Shown: piece after piece, positions 9,614 through 17,544 of the stretch | Layout: every line of letters starts with the position of its first letter | Position numbering within the stretch: position 1 is the stretch's first letter | NCBI RefSeq assembly: GCF_900114785.1 | Contig: NZ_FOUG01000009.1 | Location: 1-64,000 of the forward strand | From: Variovorax sp. OV329 | GTDB lineage: Bacteria; Pseudomonadota; Gammaproteobacteria; Burkholderiales; Burkholderiaceae_C | Direction: 5' to 3' | DNA: 64,000 nt | The notes under the pieces: model-generated | Database searches by the model: none | Told to the model about the DNA's origin: nothing | What the model saw: only the letters and a program-made list of their open reading frames with translations | Position numbers and translations under genes: made by a program

Positions 9614-11112
9614 TCCAGCCCCTCCTCGACCAGTTCGGCCGCACGCAGCAGCGCACGCGCCTTGGCCTCGGTTTCTTTCCATTCCAGCTCGGGCACCGAG
9701 TCGGCCACCACGCCGGCCGCCGCCTGCACGTGCAGGGTCTGGTCCTTGATGATGCCGGTGCGGATGGCGATGGCCACGTCCATGTCGCCTGCGTAGCTGA
9801 TGTAGCCGCAGGCGCCGCCGTACAGGCCGCGCTTGGTGGGCTCCAGCTGGTCGATGAGCTCCATGGCATGCACCTTGGGCGCGCCGGTGAGCGTGCCGGC
9901 CGGAAAGGTGGCCTTGAGCACATCGATGGCGGCCATGCCGTCCTTGAGCGTGCCCTCGACGTTGCTCACGATGTGCATCACGTGGCTGTAGCGCTCCACC
10001 GCGAAGGCCTCGGTCACCTTCACCGTGCCGGTCTTGGCGATGCGGCCGATGTCGTTGCGCGCCAGGTCGATGAGCATCACGTGCTCGGCGCGCTCCTTGG
10101 GGTCGTTCACCAGTTCCTGCTCGGCGGCCTTGTCCAGCTCGATGGAGGCGCCGCGCGGGCGGGTGCCGGCCAGCGGCCGGATGGTGATCTTCTGCTCGCC
10201 CTCGCCGGTGTTCTCCTGGCGCACCAGGATCTCGGGCGATGCGCCCACCACGTGGAAATCGCCCAGGTGGTAGTAGTACATGTAGGGGCTGGGGTTGAGC
10301 GAGCGCAGCGCGCGGTACAGCGACAGCGGCGACTCGGTGTAGCGCTTGCTGATGCGCTGGCCCACCTGCACCTGCATGAAGTCGCCCGCGGCGATGAGTT
10401 CCTTGGCCCGCTCCACCGCCGCCAGGTAGTCGGCCTTGGCGAAGCTGCGTTCGGCCGGATGCGCCTGCGTGGGCTTGACCACCGGCGCGCTCACCGAGTA
10501 CTTGAGCTGCTCGCGCAGCGCCCGCAGGCGCCGCTTGGCATTGGCGTAGGCCTCGGGCTGAGAGGGGTCGGCGTAGACGATCAGGTAGAGCTTGCCCGAG
10601 AGGTTGTCGATGACGGCCAGTTCCTCGCACTGCAGCAGCAGGATGTCAGGGCAGTGCAGCGTGTCGGGCGGGCAGCTCTTCTCGAGCTTCTTCTCGATGT
10701 AGCGCACCGTGTCGTAGCCGAAGTAGCCGGCCAGGCCGCCGCAGAAACGCGGCAGGCCGGGGCGCAGCGCCACCTTGAAACGCTTCTGGTAGGCGGCGAC
10801 GAAGTCCAGCGGATTGCCGCGGGCGCTTTCCACCACCTTGCCGTCGGTCACGACCTCGGTGAGCGCTTCATCGCCGAAGCCGCTGGCGCGCAGCAGCGTG
10901 CGCGCAGGCAGGCCGATGAAGCTGTAGCGGCCGAAGCGCTCGCCGCCGACGACGGATTCGAGCAGGAAGCTGTACTTGCCACCCTCCTTCGAGTTGGCCA
11001 GCTTGAGGTAGAGGGACAGCGGGGTCTCGAGGTCGGCAAAGGCCTCGGCCATCAGCGGAATGCGGTTGTAGCCCTGGGCGCTGAGGCTCTTGAATTCGAG
11101 TTCGGTGATCAC
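9610..11112 (-). CDS. trpE: Anthranilate synthase component I
   Basis: A 500-residue enzyme that converts chorismate and ammonia (from TrpG) to anthranilate. The feedback-inhibition segment LLES near residue 50 and the chorismate-binding motifs ([43 protein letters not shown]) are present. The start is a GTG at 11112 (product [19 protein letters not shown]) preceded by a GGAG; no ATG fits better. The leader peptide and terminator upstream indicate attenuation by charged tRNA-Trp. Confidence 0.96.
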   Translation of the reverse strand: MITELEFKSLSAQGYNRIPLMAEAFADLETPLSLYLKLANSKEGGKYSFLLESVVGGERFGRYSFIGLPARTLLRASGFGDEALTEVVTDGKVVESARGNPLDFVAAYQKRFKVALRPGLPRFCGGLAGYFGYDTVRYIEKKLEKSCPPDTLHCPDILLLQCEELAVIDNLSGKLYLIVYADPSQPEAYANAKRRLRALREQLKYSVSAPVVKPTQAHPAERSFAKADYLAAVERAKELIAAGDFMQVQVGQRISKRYTESPLSLYRALRSLNPSPYMYYYHLGDFHVVGASPEILVRQENTGEGEQKITIRPLAGTRPRGASIELDKAAEQELVNDPKERAEHVMLIDLARNDIGRIAKTGTVKVTEAFAVERYSHVMHIVSNVEGTLKDGMAAIDVLKATFPAGTLTGAPKVHAMELIDQLEPTKRGLYGGACGYISYAGDMDVAIAIRTGIIKDQTLHVQAAAGVVADSVPELEWKETEAKARALLRAAELVEEGLE

Positions 11113-11165
11113 GGGGAGGTCTCCATGTCCGCACGGCGCAACAGGCTCGGGCGGCAATCATTCAC

Positions 11166-11193
11166 GAAAACTGGCCCTTTTATGAACAGGGCC
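11166..11193 (-). terminator. Attenuator terminator upstream of trpE
   Basis: On the minus strand GGCCCT (11193-11188), a nine-base loop and AGGGCC (11178-11173) are followed by AGTTTTC, an intrinsic terminator about 55 bp before the trpE start. A second hairpin just upstream (11218-11200, GCGCGGC/GCCGCGC with a five-base loop) lies between the leader ORF and the terminator. The terminator 3' arm AGGGCC could instead pair with a second GGCCCT inside the Trp codons of the leader ORF (11256-11251), a candidate alternative structure. Confidence 0.75.
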
Positions 11194-11221
11194 ACGGGCG
11201 CGCGGCATGGCGCCGCGCAGG

Positions 11222-11302
11222 TCAAACAGACTGCGACTTTGGCGTACGCCAGGGCCAGGCTCCCCGGCCTTGACCTGTCTGGATGACGTGATGAATGAAC
11301 AT
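11222..11302 (-). CDS. trpL: trp operon leader peptide
   Basis: A 26-codon ORF (MFIHHVIQTG...RTPKSQSV) with tryptophan at residues 16 and 18 as W-P-W, ending 29 bp before the terminator hairpin. Two Trp codons this close in such a short ORF directly upstream of a terminator and trpE are the signature of ribosome-mediated attenuation. When charged tRNA-Trp is scarce the ribosome stalls there and the terminator is avoided. No convincing Shine-Dalgarno precedes the ATG. The best -10 box would place the RNA start within about 10 bases of it, so a leaderless or nearly leaderless start is possible. Confidence 0.78.
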   Translation of the reverse strand: MFIHHVIQTGQGRGAWPWRTPKSQSV

Positions 11303-11311
11303 GGACGAGAG

Positions 11312-11340
11312 AGTTTATACGAGTGGCAAGGCGAGTACAA
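11312..11340 (-). promoter_or_regulatory. Candidate trp operon promoter
   Basis: On the minus strand TTGTAC (11340-11335) is followed by TATAAACT (11319-11312). Spacing is 15 bp to TATAAA or 17 bp to TAAACT. It lies immediately upstream of trpL at 11302. The spacing ambiguity lowers confidence. Confidence 0.5.
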
Positions 11341-11382
11341 ATTGATACATTGTTCGGATCAAGCAATGACTGGAGACAGAAG

Positions 11383-11970
11383 ATGAGTCGACTCACGCGC
11401 TGGATTGCCCTCGGCGCACTGGCCACCGCCCTGGCCGGCGCCCACGCCGCGCCCCTGGACCTGGCCGGCGTCAAGATCGACGACGCGATCGAGCTGGGCG
11501 GCAGCAAGCTGCAGCTCAACGGGGCGGGCATCCGCTTCAAGGCGGTGTTCAAGGTCTACACGGCAAGCCTCTACCTGGGCAAGAAATCCGGCACCACCGA
11601 CGAGGTGCTGGCCGCGCCGGGCGCCAAGCGCATGTCCATCACGATGCTGCGCGACATCGACGCCAACGAACTGGGCAAGCTCTTCACCCGCGGCGTGGAA
11701 GACAACTCGCCCAAGAGCGAGATGGCACAGCTCATTCCGGGCCTGCTGCGCATGAGCCAGGTGTTCTCGGACCAGAAGAACCTGAAGGCCGGCGACACCT
11801 TCAACGTGGACTGGGTACCCGGCAAGGGCACGGTCATCAGCGTCAAAGGCGTGCCCCAGGGCGAGCCGGTGAAGGAGCAGGCCTTCTTCAACGCGCTGAT
11901 GCGCATCTGGCTGGGCCCCTCGCCCGCCGACTACAAGCTCAAGGACGCCCTCCTGGGCAACGCTTCCTAG
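11383..11970 (+). CDS. Exported chalcone-isomerase-like protein
   Basis: A 195-residue protein with a signal peptide (LTRWIALGALATALAGAHA, cleavage near A-A) and the bacterial chalcone-isomerase-like fold. Landmarks are LGGSKLQLNGAGIRFKAVFKVYTASLYLG, then FTRGVEDNSPKSE and FNALMRIWLGPSPAD near the end. Bacterial members are periplasmic, mostly of unknown function, and probably do not isomerise chalcones. The start at 11383 has GGAG about nine bases upstream. It is divergent from trpE and its stop overlaps the end of the convergent gph by four bases. Confidence 0.85.
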   Translation: MSRLTRWIALGALATALAGAHAAPLDLAGVKIDDAIELGGSKLQLNGAGIRFKAVFKVYTASLYLGKKSGTTDEVLAAPGAKRMSITMLRDIDANELGKLFTRGVEDNSPKSEMAQLIPGLLRMSQVFSDQKNLKAGDTFNVDWVPGKGTVISVKGVPQGEPVKEQAFFNALMRIWLGPSPADYKLKDALLGNAS

Positions 11971-12698
11971 CGCGCAAGTCCGGCCAGGTCGGCGAGCGAA
12001 TCGATCACGCCGTCGGCATCGACGTCGTGCACCGGCTCGCCGTGGTTGTAGCCGTAGCTCACCAGCAGCACCGGGCAGCGCGCAGCACGCGCGGCCTGGG
12101 CGTCGTTGCTGGAGTCGCCGATCATCAGCGTGCGCTGGGGCCGGGTGCCCAGCGCCTCGCAGCTCTTGAGGAGCGGCAGCGGGTCGGGCTTCTTGCGGTC
12201 GAAGGCGTCGCCGCCGAAGACGAAGTCGAAATAGCCGGTCAGTCCCTTGGCCGCCAGCAGCGGCTTGGCGAACTCGCCGGGCTTGTTCGTCAGGCAGGCC
12301 AGGCGCAGGCCCCGCGCACGCAACTCGCGCAGGCCCTCCACCACGCCGGGATACACCCGTGAGTGCTGCCCGTTGATCTGCAGGTAGTGGCGCGAATAGC
12401 GCTGCCAGGCCGCATCGAAGAGCGCGGCGTCGGCTTCCCGGCCTTCGCGCACATGGCGCAGCACCGAACGGATCAGGTGCTCCGAGCCCTTGCCCACCAT
12501 CGATTCCACCGCCGCCGGTTCCACCCGCGGCAGTTGCAACTCGTCCAGCATCAGGTTCAAGGCCACGGCGAAGTCGCCCAGCGTGTCAACCATCGTGCCG
12601 TCCAGATCGACCATGGCTGCTTCCAGCGCGCCACCGGAGCGAAGACGGGTGAACAGGTCCGCAATGCGGGCGTCGGGCTGGATCTCCTGGGGGTGCAT
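11967..12698 (-). CDS. gph: Phosphoglycolate phosphatase (HAD family)
   Basis: A 243-residue HAD hydrolase with motif I DLDGTMVDT (nucleophile Asp31, acid/base Asp33), motif II CLTNKP, motif III Lys in GDAFDRKKPDP, and motif IV GDSSNDAQAA. The size and cap domain fit Gph, which removes 2-phosphoglycolate arising from DNA repair or oxygenase side reactions. In many betaproteobacteria gph lies upstream of trpE on the same strand, as here, but the divergently oriented chalcone-isomerase-like gene intervenes. Confidence 0.88.
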   Translation of the reverse strand: MHPQEIQPDARIADLFTRLRSGGALEAAMVDLDGTMVDTLGDFAVALNLMLDELQLPRVEPAAVESMVGKGSEHLIRSVLRHVREGREADAALFDAAWQRYSRHYLQINGQHSRVYPGVVEGLRELRARGLRLACLTNKPGEFAKPLLAAKGLTGYFDFVFGGDAFDRKKPDPLPLLKSCEALGTRPQRTLMIGDSSNDAQAARAARCPVLLVSYGYNHGEPVHDVDADGVIDSLADLAGLAR

Positions 12699-12921
12699 CG
12701 GCGCCGATTCTAGGGGGCGCGTGTGCAGGATTCCGGGACGGCGCTACCTCGGCGTCCCGGCATTCAAATGAGCGATGTGAAGGGGAAACAACGCTCAATT
12801 CAATGCTTGTTGACGATTGCGCGAAATATTCACGCTCGCGTACGACGCCGCTGCGAACAAGCCGGCAGTTCTAGTTACACATGGAAGCCAATCCGGCAGT
12901 AACTATTTCCGACTAAAAAAA

Positions 12922-14394
12922 ATGAGACGAACTCTCACGCGTTCCCTCCTCGCCTCGGCCGCCTTGATGGCCATTGCCGCCTGTGGCGGCGGAGGCGGCG
13001 GCAGCAGCGCCCCTGCGCCAGCCGGCCCATCGGGCAACCAGACCCCGGGCGTCACCCAGTCCTACCTGAGCGGCATGGCCGCCGTCGGCTCGCCCGTGGC
13101 TTTCGCATCCGTGACGGCGCAATGCGCGTCGGGTGCCACGCTCAACGGCGCCACCGATGCCAACGGCAACTGGCGCCTGGAGCTGTCCAACCAGGCCTTC
13201 CCCTGCCTGGTCACGGTGTCCGGCGCCACGCTGCCTGCCGGCCAGTCGCTCTACTCGGTGGCCCTGGACAAGGCCAGCGCGCTGAACGTCACGCCGCTGA
13301 CCACACTGGTGACCGCCAGCGCGGCGCAGGCGCTGCCTTCGGCCCTGGCCGGCAATGCCACTGCACTGTCGGCCGCGGCCAAGGCGCTGGACACCGGCCT
13401 GGCCAGCGTCAACGCCAGCCTGAAGTCCGCGGGCTACACCACGGTGGACGGCAACCCGCTGACCTCGGCCTTCAAGCCGCAGGCGGGTGACGCCCACGAC
13501 GACCTGATCGCGGGCCTGATGCGCTCGCTGAAGGACGAGAGCCAATCGCTGGCCGACCTGGCCACGGCCTTCGCGGGCAGCGCCGGCGCCGAGGTGCCGG
13601 TGCCGCACACGCATGTGTTCAGCGCCGCCGAACTGACGGCCTCGGCCATGCCGCAGCTCAACCACGCCTCGCTGTCCGTCGATGCCGGCGTTCTGAACAT
13701 GACGCTTGCCGCAGGGACCAGCGCCGCCGGCAGCTTCGTCGGCGGCGGCAACGGCAACAAGGCGGTGCTGCAGCTGCCGGGCCTGGCGGGGACGAAGCTG
13801 AAGGACCTGCAGGACATCTCGCTCCAGCTGAGCGGGCCGTCAACAGCCGGTGGCAAGAACGTGTACGCCTATATGAACTTCACTGTGGACCTGAACTGCG
13901 ACGCGACGCCGCTGTCGGCCAGCGCCACGCTGGACGATGTGCGCAAGCGCCACCGCATCTTCATCTACGACCCGTTCGTCAACTTCATCCAGAAAGCCCC
14001 GTCCGCGATCTCCGCGACCGAGCTGTCGACCATCAACTTCACCCGCTCCACGCCCGGCTGGCGCGTGTCGGGAGGCACGTCGGTCGGCTCCGTGGCGATC
14101 AATCCGACCTACGACGGCAGCGAGACGCTCGACGGCTTCGACTTCAGCACCTACCCCAACGCCTGCATCGTCGACGGCGTGACGGGCGACGGCGGCATGT
14201 TCCGCGACAAGACTGCGGACTCGGCCTGCGACACCGCCGCCGGCCTGGCGACCGGCGCACCCGCCACCTGCGGCAAGCCCTACCGCGGCGCCATCGTGGT
14301 CCTCGGCGACAGCGCCACCACCGCCGCCGTGCAATGGAAGCTGAAGAAGGTCCGCGTCAAGACCACTGCAGCGCGCAACTTCGCCTTCGAGTGA
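12922..14394 (+). CDS. Large lipoprotein of unknown function
   Basis: A 490-residue predicted lipoprotein. The signal peptide ends in the lipobox AIAAC (Cys21), followed by a poly-Gly tether. Residues 45-95 read like a carboxypeptidase-regulatory-like beta domain (VGSPVAFASVTAQC...TDANGNWRLEL). The middle is Ala-rich and helical, and the C-terminal ~200 residues are beta-rich with several Cys. The ATG at 12922 is used; a longer in-frame start at 12817 lacks a signal peptide at its N-terminus. No Shine-Dalgarno is obvious in the A-rich upstream stretch. Two terminators follow. It is probably on the outer membrane or cell surface; no function can be assigned. Confidence 0.75.
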   Translation: MRRTLTRSLLASAALMAIAACGGGGGGSSAPAPAGPSGNQTPGVTQSYLSGMAAVGSPVAFASVTAQCASGATLNGATDANGNWRLELSNQAFPCLVTVSGATLPAGQSLYSVALDKASALNVTPLTTLVTASAAQALPSALAGNATALSAAAKALDTGLASVNASLKSAGYTTVDGNPLTSAFKPQAGDAHDDLIAGLMRSLKDESQSLADLATAFAGSAGAEVPVPHTHVFSAAELTASAMPQLNHASLSVDAGVLNMTLAAGTSAAGSFVGGGNGNKAVLQLPGLAGTKLKDLQDISLQLSGPSTAGGKNVYAYMNFTVDLNCDATPLSASATLDDVRKRHRIFIYDPFVNFIQKAPSAISATELSTINFTRSTPGWRVSGGTSVGSVAINPTYDGSETLDGFDFSTYPNACIVDGVTGDGGMFRDKTADSACDTAAGLATGAPATCGKPYRGAIVVLGDSATTAAVQWKLKKVRVKTTAARNFAFE

Positions 14395-14402
14395 AGGCAA
14401 GG

Positions 14403-14427
14403 AAAGGCCGCCGAGCCTTTTCTTCTT
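14403..14427 (+). terminator. Intrinsic terminator after the lipoprotein gene
   Basis: AAAGGC, a six-base loop and GCCTTT are followed by TTCTTCTT, nine bases after the lipoprotein stop. Confidence 0.65.
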
Positions 14428-14432
14428 GAGCG

Positions 14433-14459
14433 AACCCGGGCCGGCGTGCCCGGGTTTTT
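14433..14459 (+). terminator. Second intrinsic terminator, in tandem
   Basis: AACCCGGG (14433-14440) and CCCGGGTT (14449-14456) form an eight-base stem with an eight-base loop, followed by a run of Ts. It backs up the terminator just upstream. Confidence 0.8.
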
Positions 14460-14566
14460 CGCTTCTGGTGCGCCGGCTTGCGCGGCCGCCGGTGATCTTC
14501 ACCACCTTTCATCCCGCCCCGCTGCTACGATGCCGGCGCCACAACAACCTAGTATGGAGTTCGAGG

Positions 14567-15175
14567 ATGAAGCGAGTGATTTCTTTCAAGCCTTCGCTGG
14601 TTGCACTGTCCGCCGCCATGGCACTGGGCATCGGCTTGCTCTCACCGGCGCAAGCCCAGGACGCGGCCAAGCCCGTGAAGGTGGTCGACGCGGCGGGCGA
14701 GGGCGTGGTGGTTTCGGTGGTGGGCGAGATCACCGCCGTGGACGTGGCCAACCGCATCGTCACGATCAAGGGCCCCAAGGGCAACCAGTCCGACATGCGG
14801 GTGGATGAGCGCGTGCGCAACCTCGACCAGGTCAAGGTCGGCGACCGCGTGCGCCTGACCTACCGCGTCGGTGTGGCGCTCGCCCTGCTCAAGGGCGGCG
14901 ACGGCATCCGCGAGAAGGTCGAGAGCGTGGACGCCGCCCGTTCCGCCCCTGGCGCGAAGCCCGGCGGCGTCGTGGTCAAGACCACCACCGTGGTGGCCAA
15001 CGTCGAGGCGGTCAACCTCAAGCGCAAGATCGTCACGCTGCGCGGCCCCGAGGGCAAGGTGGTGGACGTGAGCGTGAAGGACCCGGCCGTGCTCAAGGAA
15101 GTGAAGGTGGGCGACCAGGTGGGTGCCCGCATCACCGAATCGGTGGCCGTGCGCGTTCGCCCCGCCAAGACCTGA
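14567..15175 (+). CDS. Exported protein with two similar beta modules
   Basis: A 202-residue periplasmic protein with a signal peptide ending AQA-Q. The mature part appears to contain the same ~60-residue module twice. The first is residues ~47-108 (GEITAVDVANRIVTIKGPKG, VRNLDQVKVGDRVRL). The second is residues ~142-198 (VVANVEAVNLKRKIVTLRGPEG, VLKEVKVGDQVGARI). Each would be a small beta barrel of OB or S1-like shape. The start at 14567 has GAGG immediately upstream. It is flanked by terminators on both sides, so it is monocistronic. The function is unknown. Confidence 0.72.
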   Translation: MKRVISFKPSLVALSAAMALGIGLLSPAQAQDAAKPVKVVDAAGEGVVVSVVGEITAVDVANRIVTIKGPKGNQSDMRVDERVRNLDQVKVGDRVRLTYRVGVALALLKGGDGIREKVESVDAARSAPGAKPGGVVVKTTTVVANVEAVNLKRKIVTLRGPEGKVVDVSVKDPAVLKEVKVGDQVGARITESVAVRVRPAKT

Positions 15176-15202
15176 GCACGCCTTTCCAGGCACAAGGCGC
15201 GA

Positions 15203-15245
15203 AGGCCTGCCCTCGTCCTCGCGGACGGCGGCAGGCCTGATTGTT
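15203..15245 (+). terminator. Probable terminator after the two-module exported protein
   Basis: AGGCCTGCC (15203-15211) and GGCAGGCCT (15230-15238) form a nine-base stem followed by GATTGTTT. The T tract is weak and the loop is long. Confidence 0.5.
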
Positions 15246-15290
15246 TCGGGAGAAAGTCCGCGGCGCCGCGAAAGGGAGCGGGCGCGGACT

Positions 15291-15983
15291 TCAGCCGTGC
15301 GCGGAGGCCTCGGTCAGCGACTGTGCAGCCACCACCGCCTCGGTGCGGTTGCGCACGTTCAGCGCGCGGAAGATGGCCGCCAGGTGGATCTTCACCGTGC
15401 CTTCGCTGATGCCCAGGCTGCGGCCGATGAGCTTGTTGGGCTTGCCCTGCGACAAGAGCTGCAGCACCTCGACCTGGCGTTCGGTAAGCACGTTGCGCAG
15501 GCTCTCCAGGGTCGCCGAGCCCCCTGCGGATCGCGCCCCGCCAGCAGCCGGCTGTGCTTCGCCGGAGCCGCCGGCCACCACGCCCGGCGGCACGGCCGAC
15601 AGCATCATGGGCGGTACGTAGACGCCACCGGCCAGCACCAGCCGCACGGCGGACAGCATGACCTCGGGCGAATACGCCTTGGGAATGAAGCCCAGCGCCC
15701 CGCGCTCCAGCGCGCCGCGCATCAGTGCCGGGTCCTCGTAGCCCGACAGCACGATCACCGGCACGCTGGGATGGCGCCGGCGCAGTTCGTCGATGTGCGA
15801 ATAGCCTTCGGCACCCGGCATGCTGAGGTCCACGACGGCGAGATCCACGTCGTCGGAAACGGTGCGCATCAGCTCGTCGGCGCTCGCGGCCACGCAGAAC
15901 TCGATGCCCGGCTCTATTTCCGACAACTTGGTCTTGACCGCCTCGGTGACGAGCCGATGGTCGTCGGCGATCAGAATTTTCAT
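15291..15983 (-). CDS. NarL/LuxR-type response regulator (orphan)
   Basis: A 230-residue two-component regulator. The receiver domain has the acidic pair D7-D8, phospho-acceptor Asp52 in VVDLSMPG, and the conserved Lys in FIPKAY. An Ala/Gly-rich linker leads to a LuxR-type helix-turn-helix (LTERQVEVLQLLSQGKPNK, then ISEGTVKIHLAAIFRALN). No histidine kinase is adjacent. It is divergent from the second tssL at the edge of the T6SS locus, so it is a natural candidate regulator of that locus. That link is inferred from position only. Confidence 0.9.
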   Translation of the reverse strand: MKILIADDHRLVTEAVKTKLSEIEPGIEFCVAASADELMRTVSDDVDLAVVDLSMPGAEGYSHIDELRRRHPSVPVIVLSGYEDPALMRGALERGALGFIPKAYSPEVMLSAVRLVLAGGVYVPPMMLSAVPPGVVAGGSGEAQPAAGGARSAGGSATLESLRNVLTERQVEVLQLLSQGKPNKLIGRSLGISEGTVKIHLAAIFRALNVRNRTEAVVAAQSLTEASAHG

Positions 15984-16014
15984 GGTGTTCCTGGGCCTCC
16001 GAATACTTGACAGG

Positions 16015-16032
16015 AACCCCCATCAGGGGGTT
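16015..16032. repeat. Perfect inverted repeat in the regulator/tssL spacer
   Basis: AACCCCC-ATCA-GGGGGTT is a perfect seven-base inverted repeat with a four-base centre, 32 bp upstream of the response-regulator start and about 200 bp upstream of the divergent tssL. It has no T tract on either side, so it is not an intrinsic terminator. It could be a protein-binding site. Confidence 0.55.
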
Positions 16033-16229
16033 GGCTAACGATAACGGCGATTGTCGCTTGCAGCAAGGCGGCCCGCCCGTCGAACGACATAGCTCCCACG
16101 CGATATGGTGCCTGCGCCTGCGGCGCCCCAACAATGGCCGCCACAACATCAACGCGGTGGGGACGATGAGCGTCTGCCTGAGCTGCCGGCGCAAAGCCAT
16201 TGCCATCGCTGCCCGAGGGGGCGAGCGTC

Positions 16230-17540
16230 ATGACTCGCCTGATTGACTGCTTTTCCTCCCTGGTCTCCTTCGGGCTCTCGATCGATGCGGGGTCCGGGCC
16301 CGTGCTCGCTCAGCGCGTGGAGGCCCTGCGCCTGATCGAGGCCGCGCGAGCCCGGGCCGCCGGGGCGGACTATCCGGCGACCACGGTGGAGTCGGCCGCA
16401 TTCGCCATGGTGGCCTGGATCGACGAGCGGCTGGCGCACCGGGCCAGCGAGAGCGGCGAAGCCTACGAGCCGCTGCAGCTGCAGCTGTTCAACTCGCGAA
16501 ACGCGCACACCGAGTTCTTCCATCACCTCTCGGCGCTGCAGCCGCAGGACGACGAGCTGCGCGAGGTCTACTGGCACGCCATGACCCTGGGCTTTGCCGG
16601 CCAGTACTACTTCGAGACCAGCGACGCGGGCGAGCTGGGCAAGCTCAAGGCGCTGCACGGGCGCCAGCTCACCCACCCGCCCCTGGACCTGCAGGCGCTG
16701 GCGCGAGAGCACATCACGCCCCAACCCTACGCGGTGGCCGATCCGCCGATGCCCGCCAACCCGCTGGCGCGCGAGCGCGCCGTGCTGTGGGGCGGCGGCC
16801 TGCTCGCCCTTTTGGCACCGGTGCTGCTGCTGGCCTGGCTGAACCTGGCGACCCCGCGCGAGGCGCCGCCGCCGCTGGCACAGCGCATCGACGAGCACCT
16901 GCAGCGCTACGCCTGTGCCGATCTCAGCGCGCAGGTGGAATCCGACGGCATGGTGAAGGTGCGGGGCTACGTCTCCAAGCGTGAGGACCTCGAGGCGGTG
17001 CGGCGCGACGTCGCCGCCATCGCGGGCGTGCGCTCGCCGCAGTTCCAACTGGGCGTTCGCATCTGGCCGCACTGCGAGGTCTACGCCATTCTCAAGCCCT
17101 ACCAGATGCGCAACCGCGAAAAGGAATACGGCTTGCGCATCCGCGCGCCCAGCGCGCTGGAAGGGCGGCTGCGGGAAGGCGACGCCGTGGTGCTGCGCCT
17201 GACGCAGGCCAGCTTCGATGCCAACATCTGGGTCGACTACTACACCGCCGACGGCTCGGTGCTGCACTTCCAGGCCGGGCGCGGACAACTGCGGCTGCCG
17301 GCCGACACGCAGATCGACCTGGGCCGCGACATTCCGGCGAGCTGGCTGGTGAGCCCACCCTTCGGCACGGTCATGATCGCGGCCATCGCCTCCCCGGCGC
17401 CGTTCTCGGAGACGGCCGACCGACCGCCCTTCGAACTCGCCTCGGCCTACCTGCTGCGCCTGCGCGAGATGCTGGCGGCCAACCGCGGTGCCGACCGTCT
17501 GCTGGCGGAGTTCCTGTTCCTCGAGACCGTGGAGCGCTGA
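16230..17540 (+). CDS. Second TssL/DotU-type protein with a periplasmic DUF4384-like tail
   Basis: A 436-residue protein. Residues ~1-180 form the cytoplasmic DotU/TssL helical domain (FAMVAWIDERLAH; QLFNSRNAHTEFFHHL). One TM segment follows at ~186-207 (GGGLLALLAPVLLLAWLNL). After it come a BON-like stretch (~230-290, KVRGYVSKREDLEAVRRDV) and a C-terminal beta domain (~300-400) with ANIWVDYYTADGSVLHFQ and LPADTQIDLG, resembling DUF4384. The locus has another TssL with an OmpA tail at 61413-62744, so this is a paralogue. The start at 16230 is preceded by a purine-rich GAGGGGGCGAG. The downstream gene is a TssM-like protein, so the two probably form an accessory membrane pair. Confidence 0.82.
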   Translation: MTRLIDCFSSLVSFGLSIDAGSGPVLAQRVEALRLIEAARARAAGADYPATTVESAAFAMVAWIDERLAHRASESGEAYEPLQLQLFNSRNAHTEFFHHLSALQPQDDELREVYWHAMTLGFAGQYYFETSDAGELGKLKALHGRQLTHPPLDLQALAREHITPQPYAVADPPMPANPLARERAVLWGGGLLALLAPVLLLAWLNLATPREAPPPLAQRIDEHLQRYACADLSAQVESDGMVKVRGYVSKREDLEAVRRDVAAIAGVRSPQFQLGVRIWPHCEVYAILKPYQMRNREKEYGLRIRAPSALEGRLREGDAVVLRLTQASFDANIWVDYYTADGSVLHFQAGRGQLRLPADTQIDLGRDIPASWLVSPPFGTVMIAAIASPAPFSETADRPPFELASAYLLRLREMLAANRGADRLLAEFLFLETVER

Positions 17541-17544
17541 GGCC

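Noticed and set aside
11109-11552. A 147-codon minus-strand ORF running into the trpE start region.
   Set aside because: It crosses the attenuator and the divergent promoter region, has no recognisable domain, and conflicts with the better supported leader peptide.
16015-16032. The AACCCCC/GGGGGTT hairpin as an intrinsic terminator or riboswitch.
   Set aside because: There is no T tract on either strand and no larger conserved fold; it is kept only as an inverted repeat.
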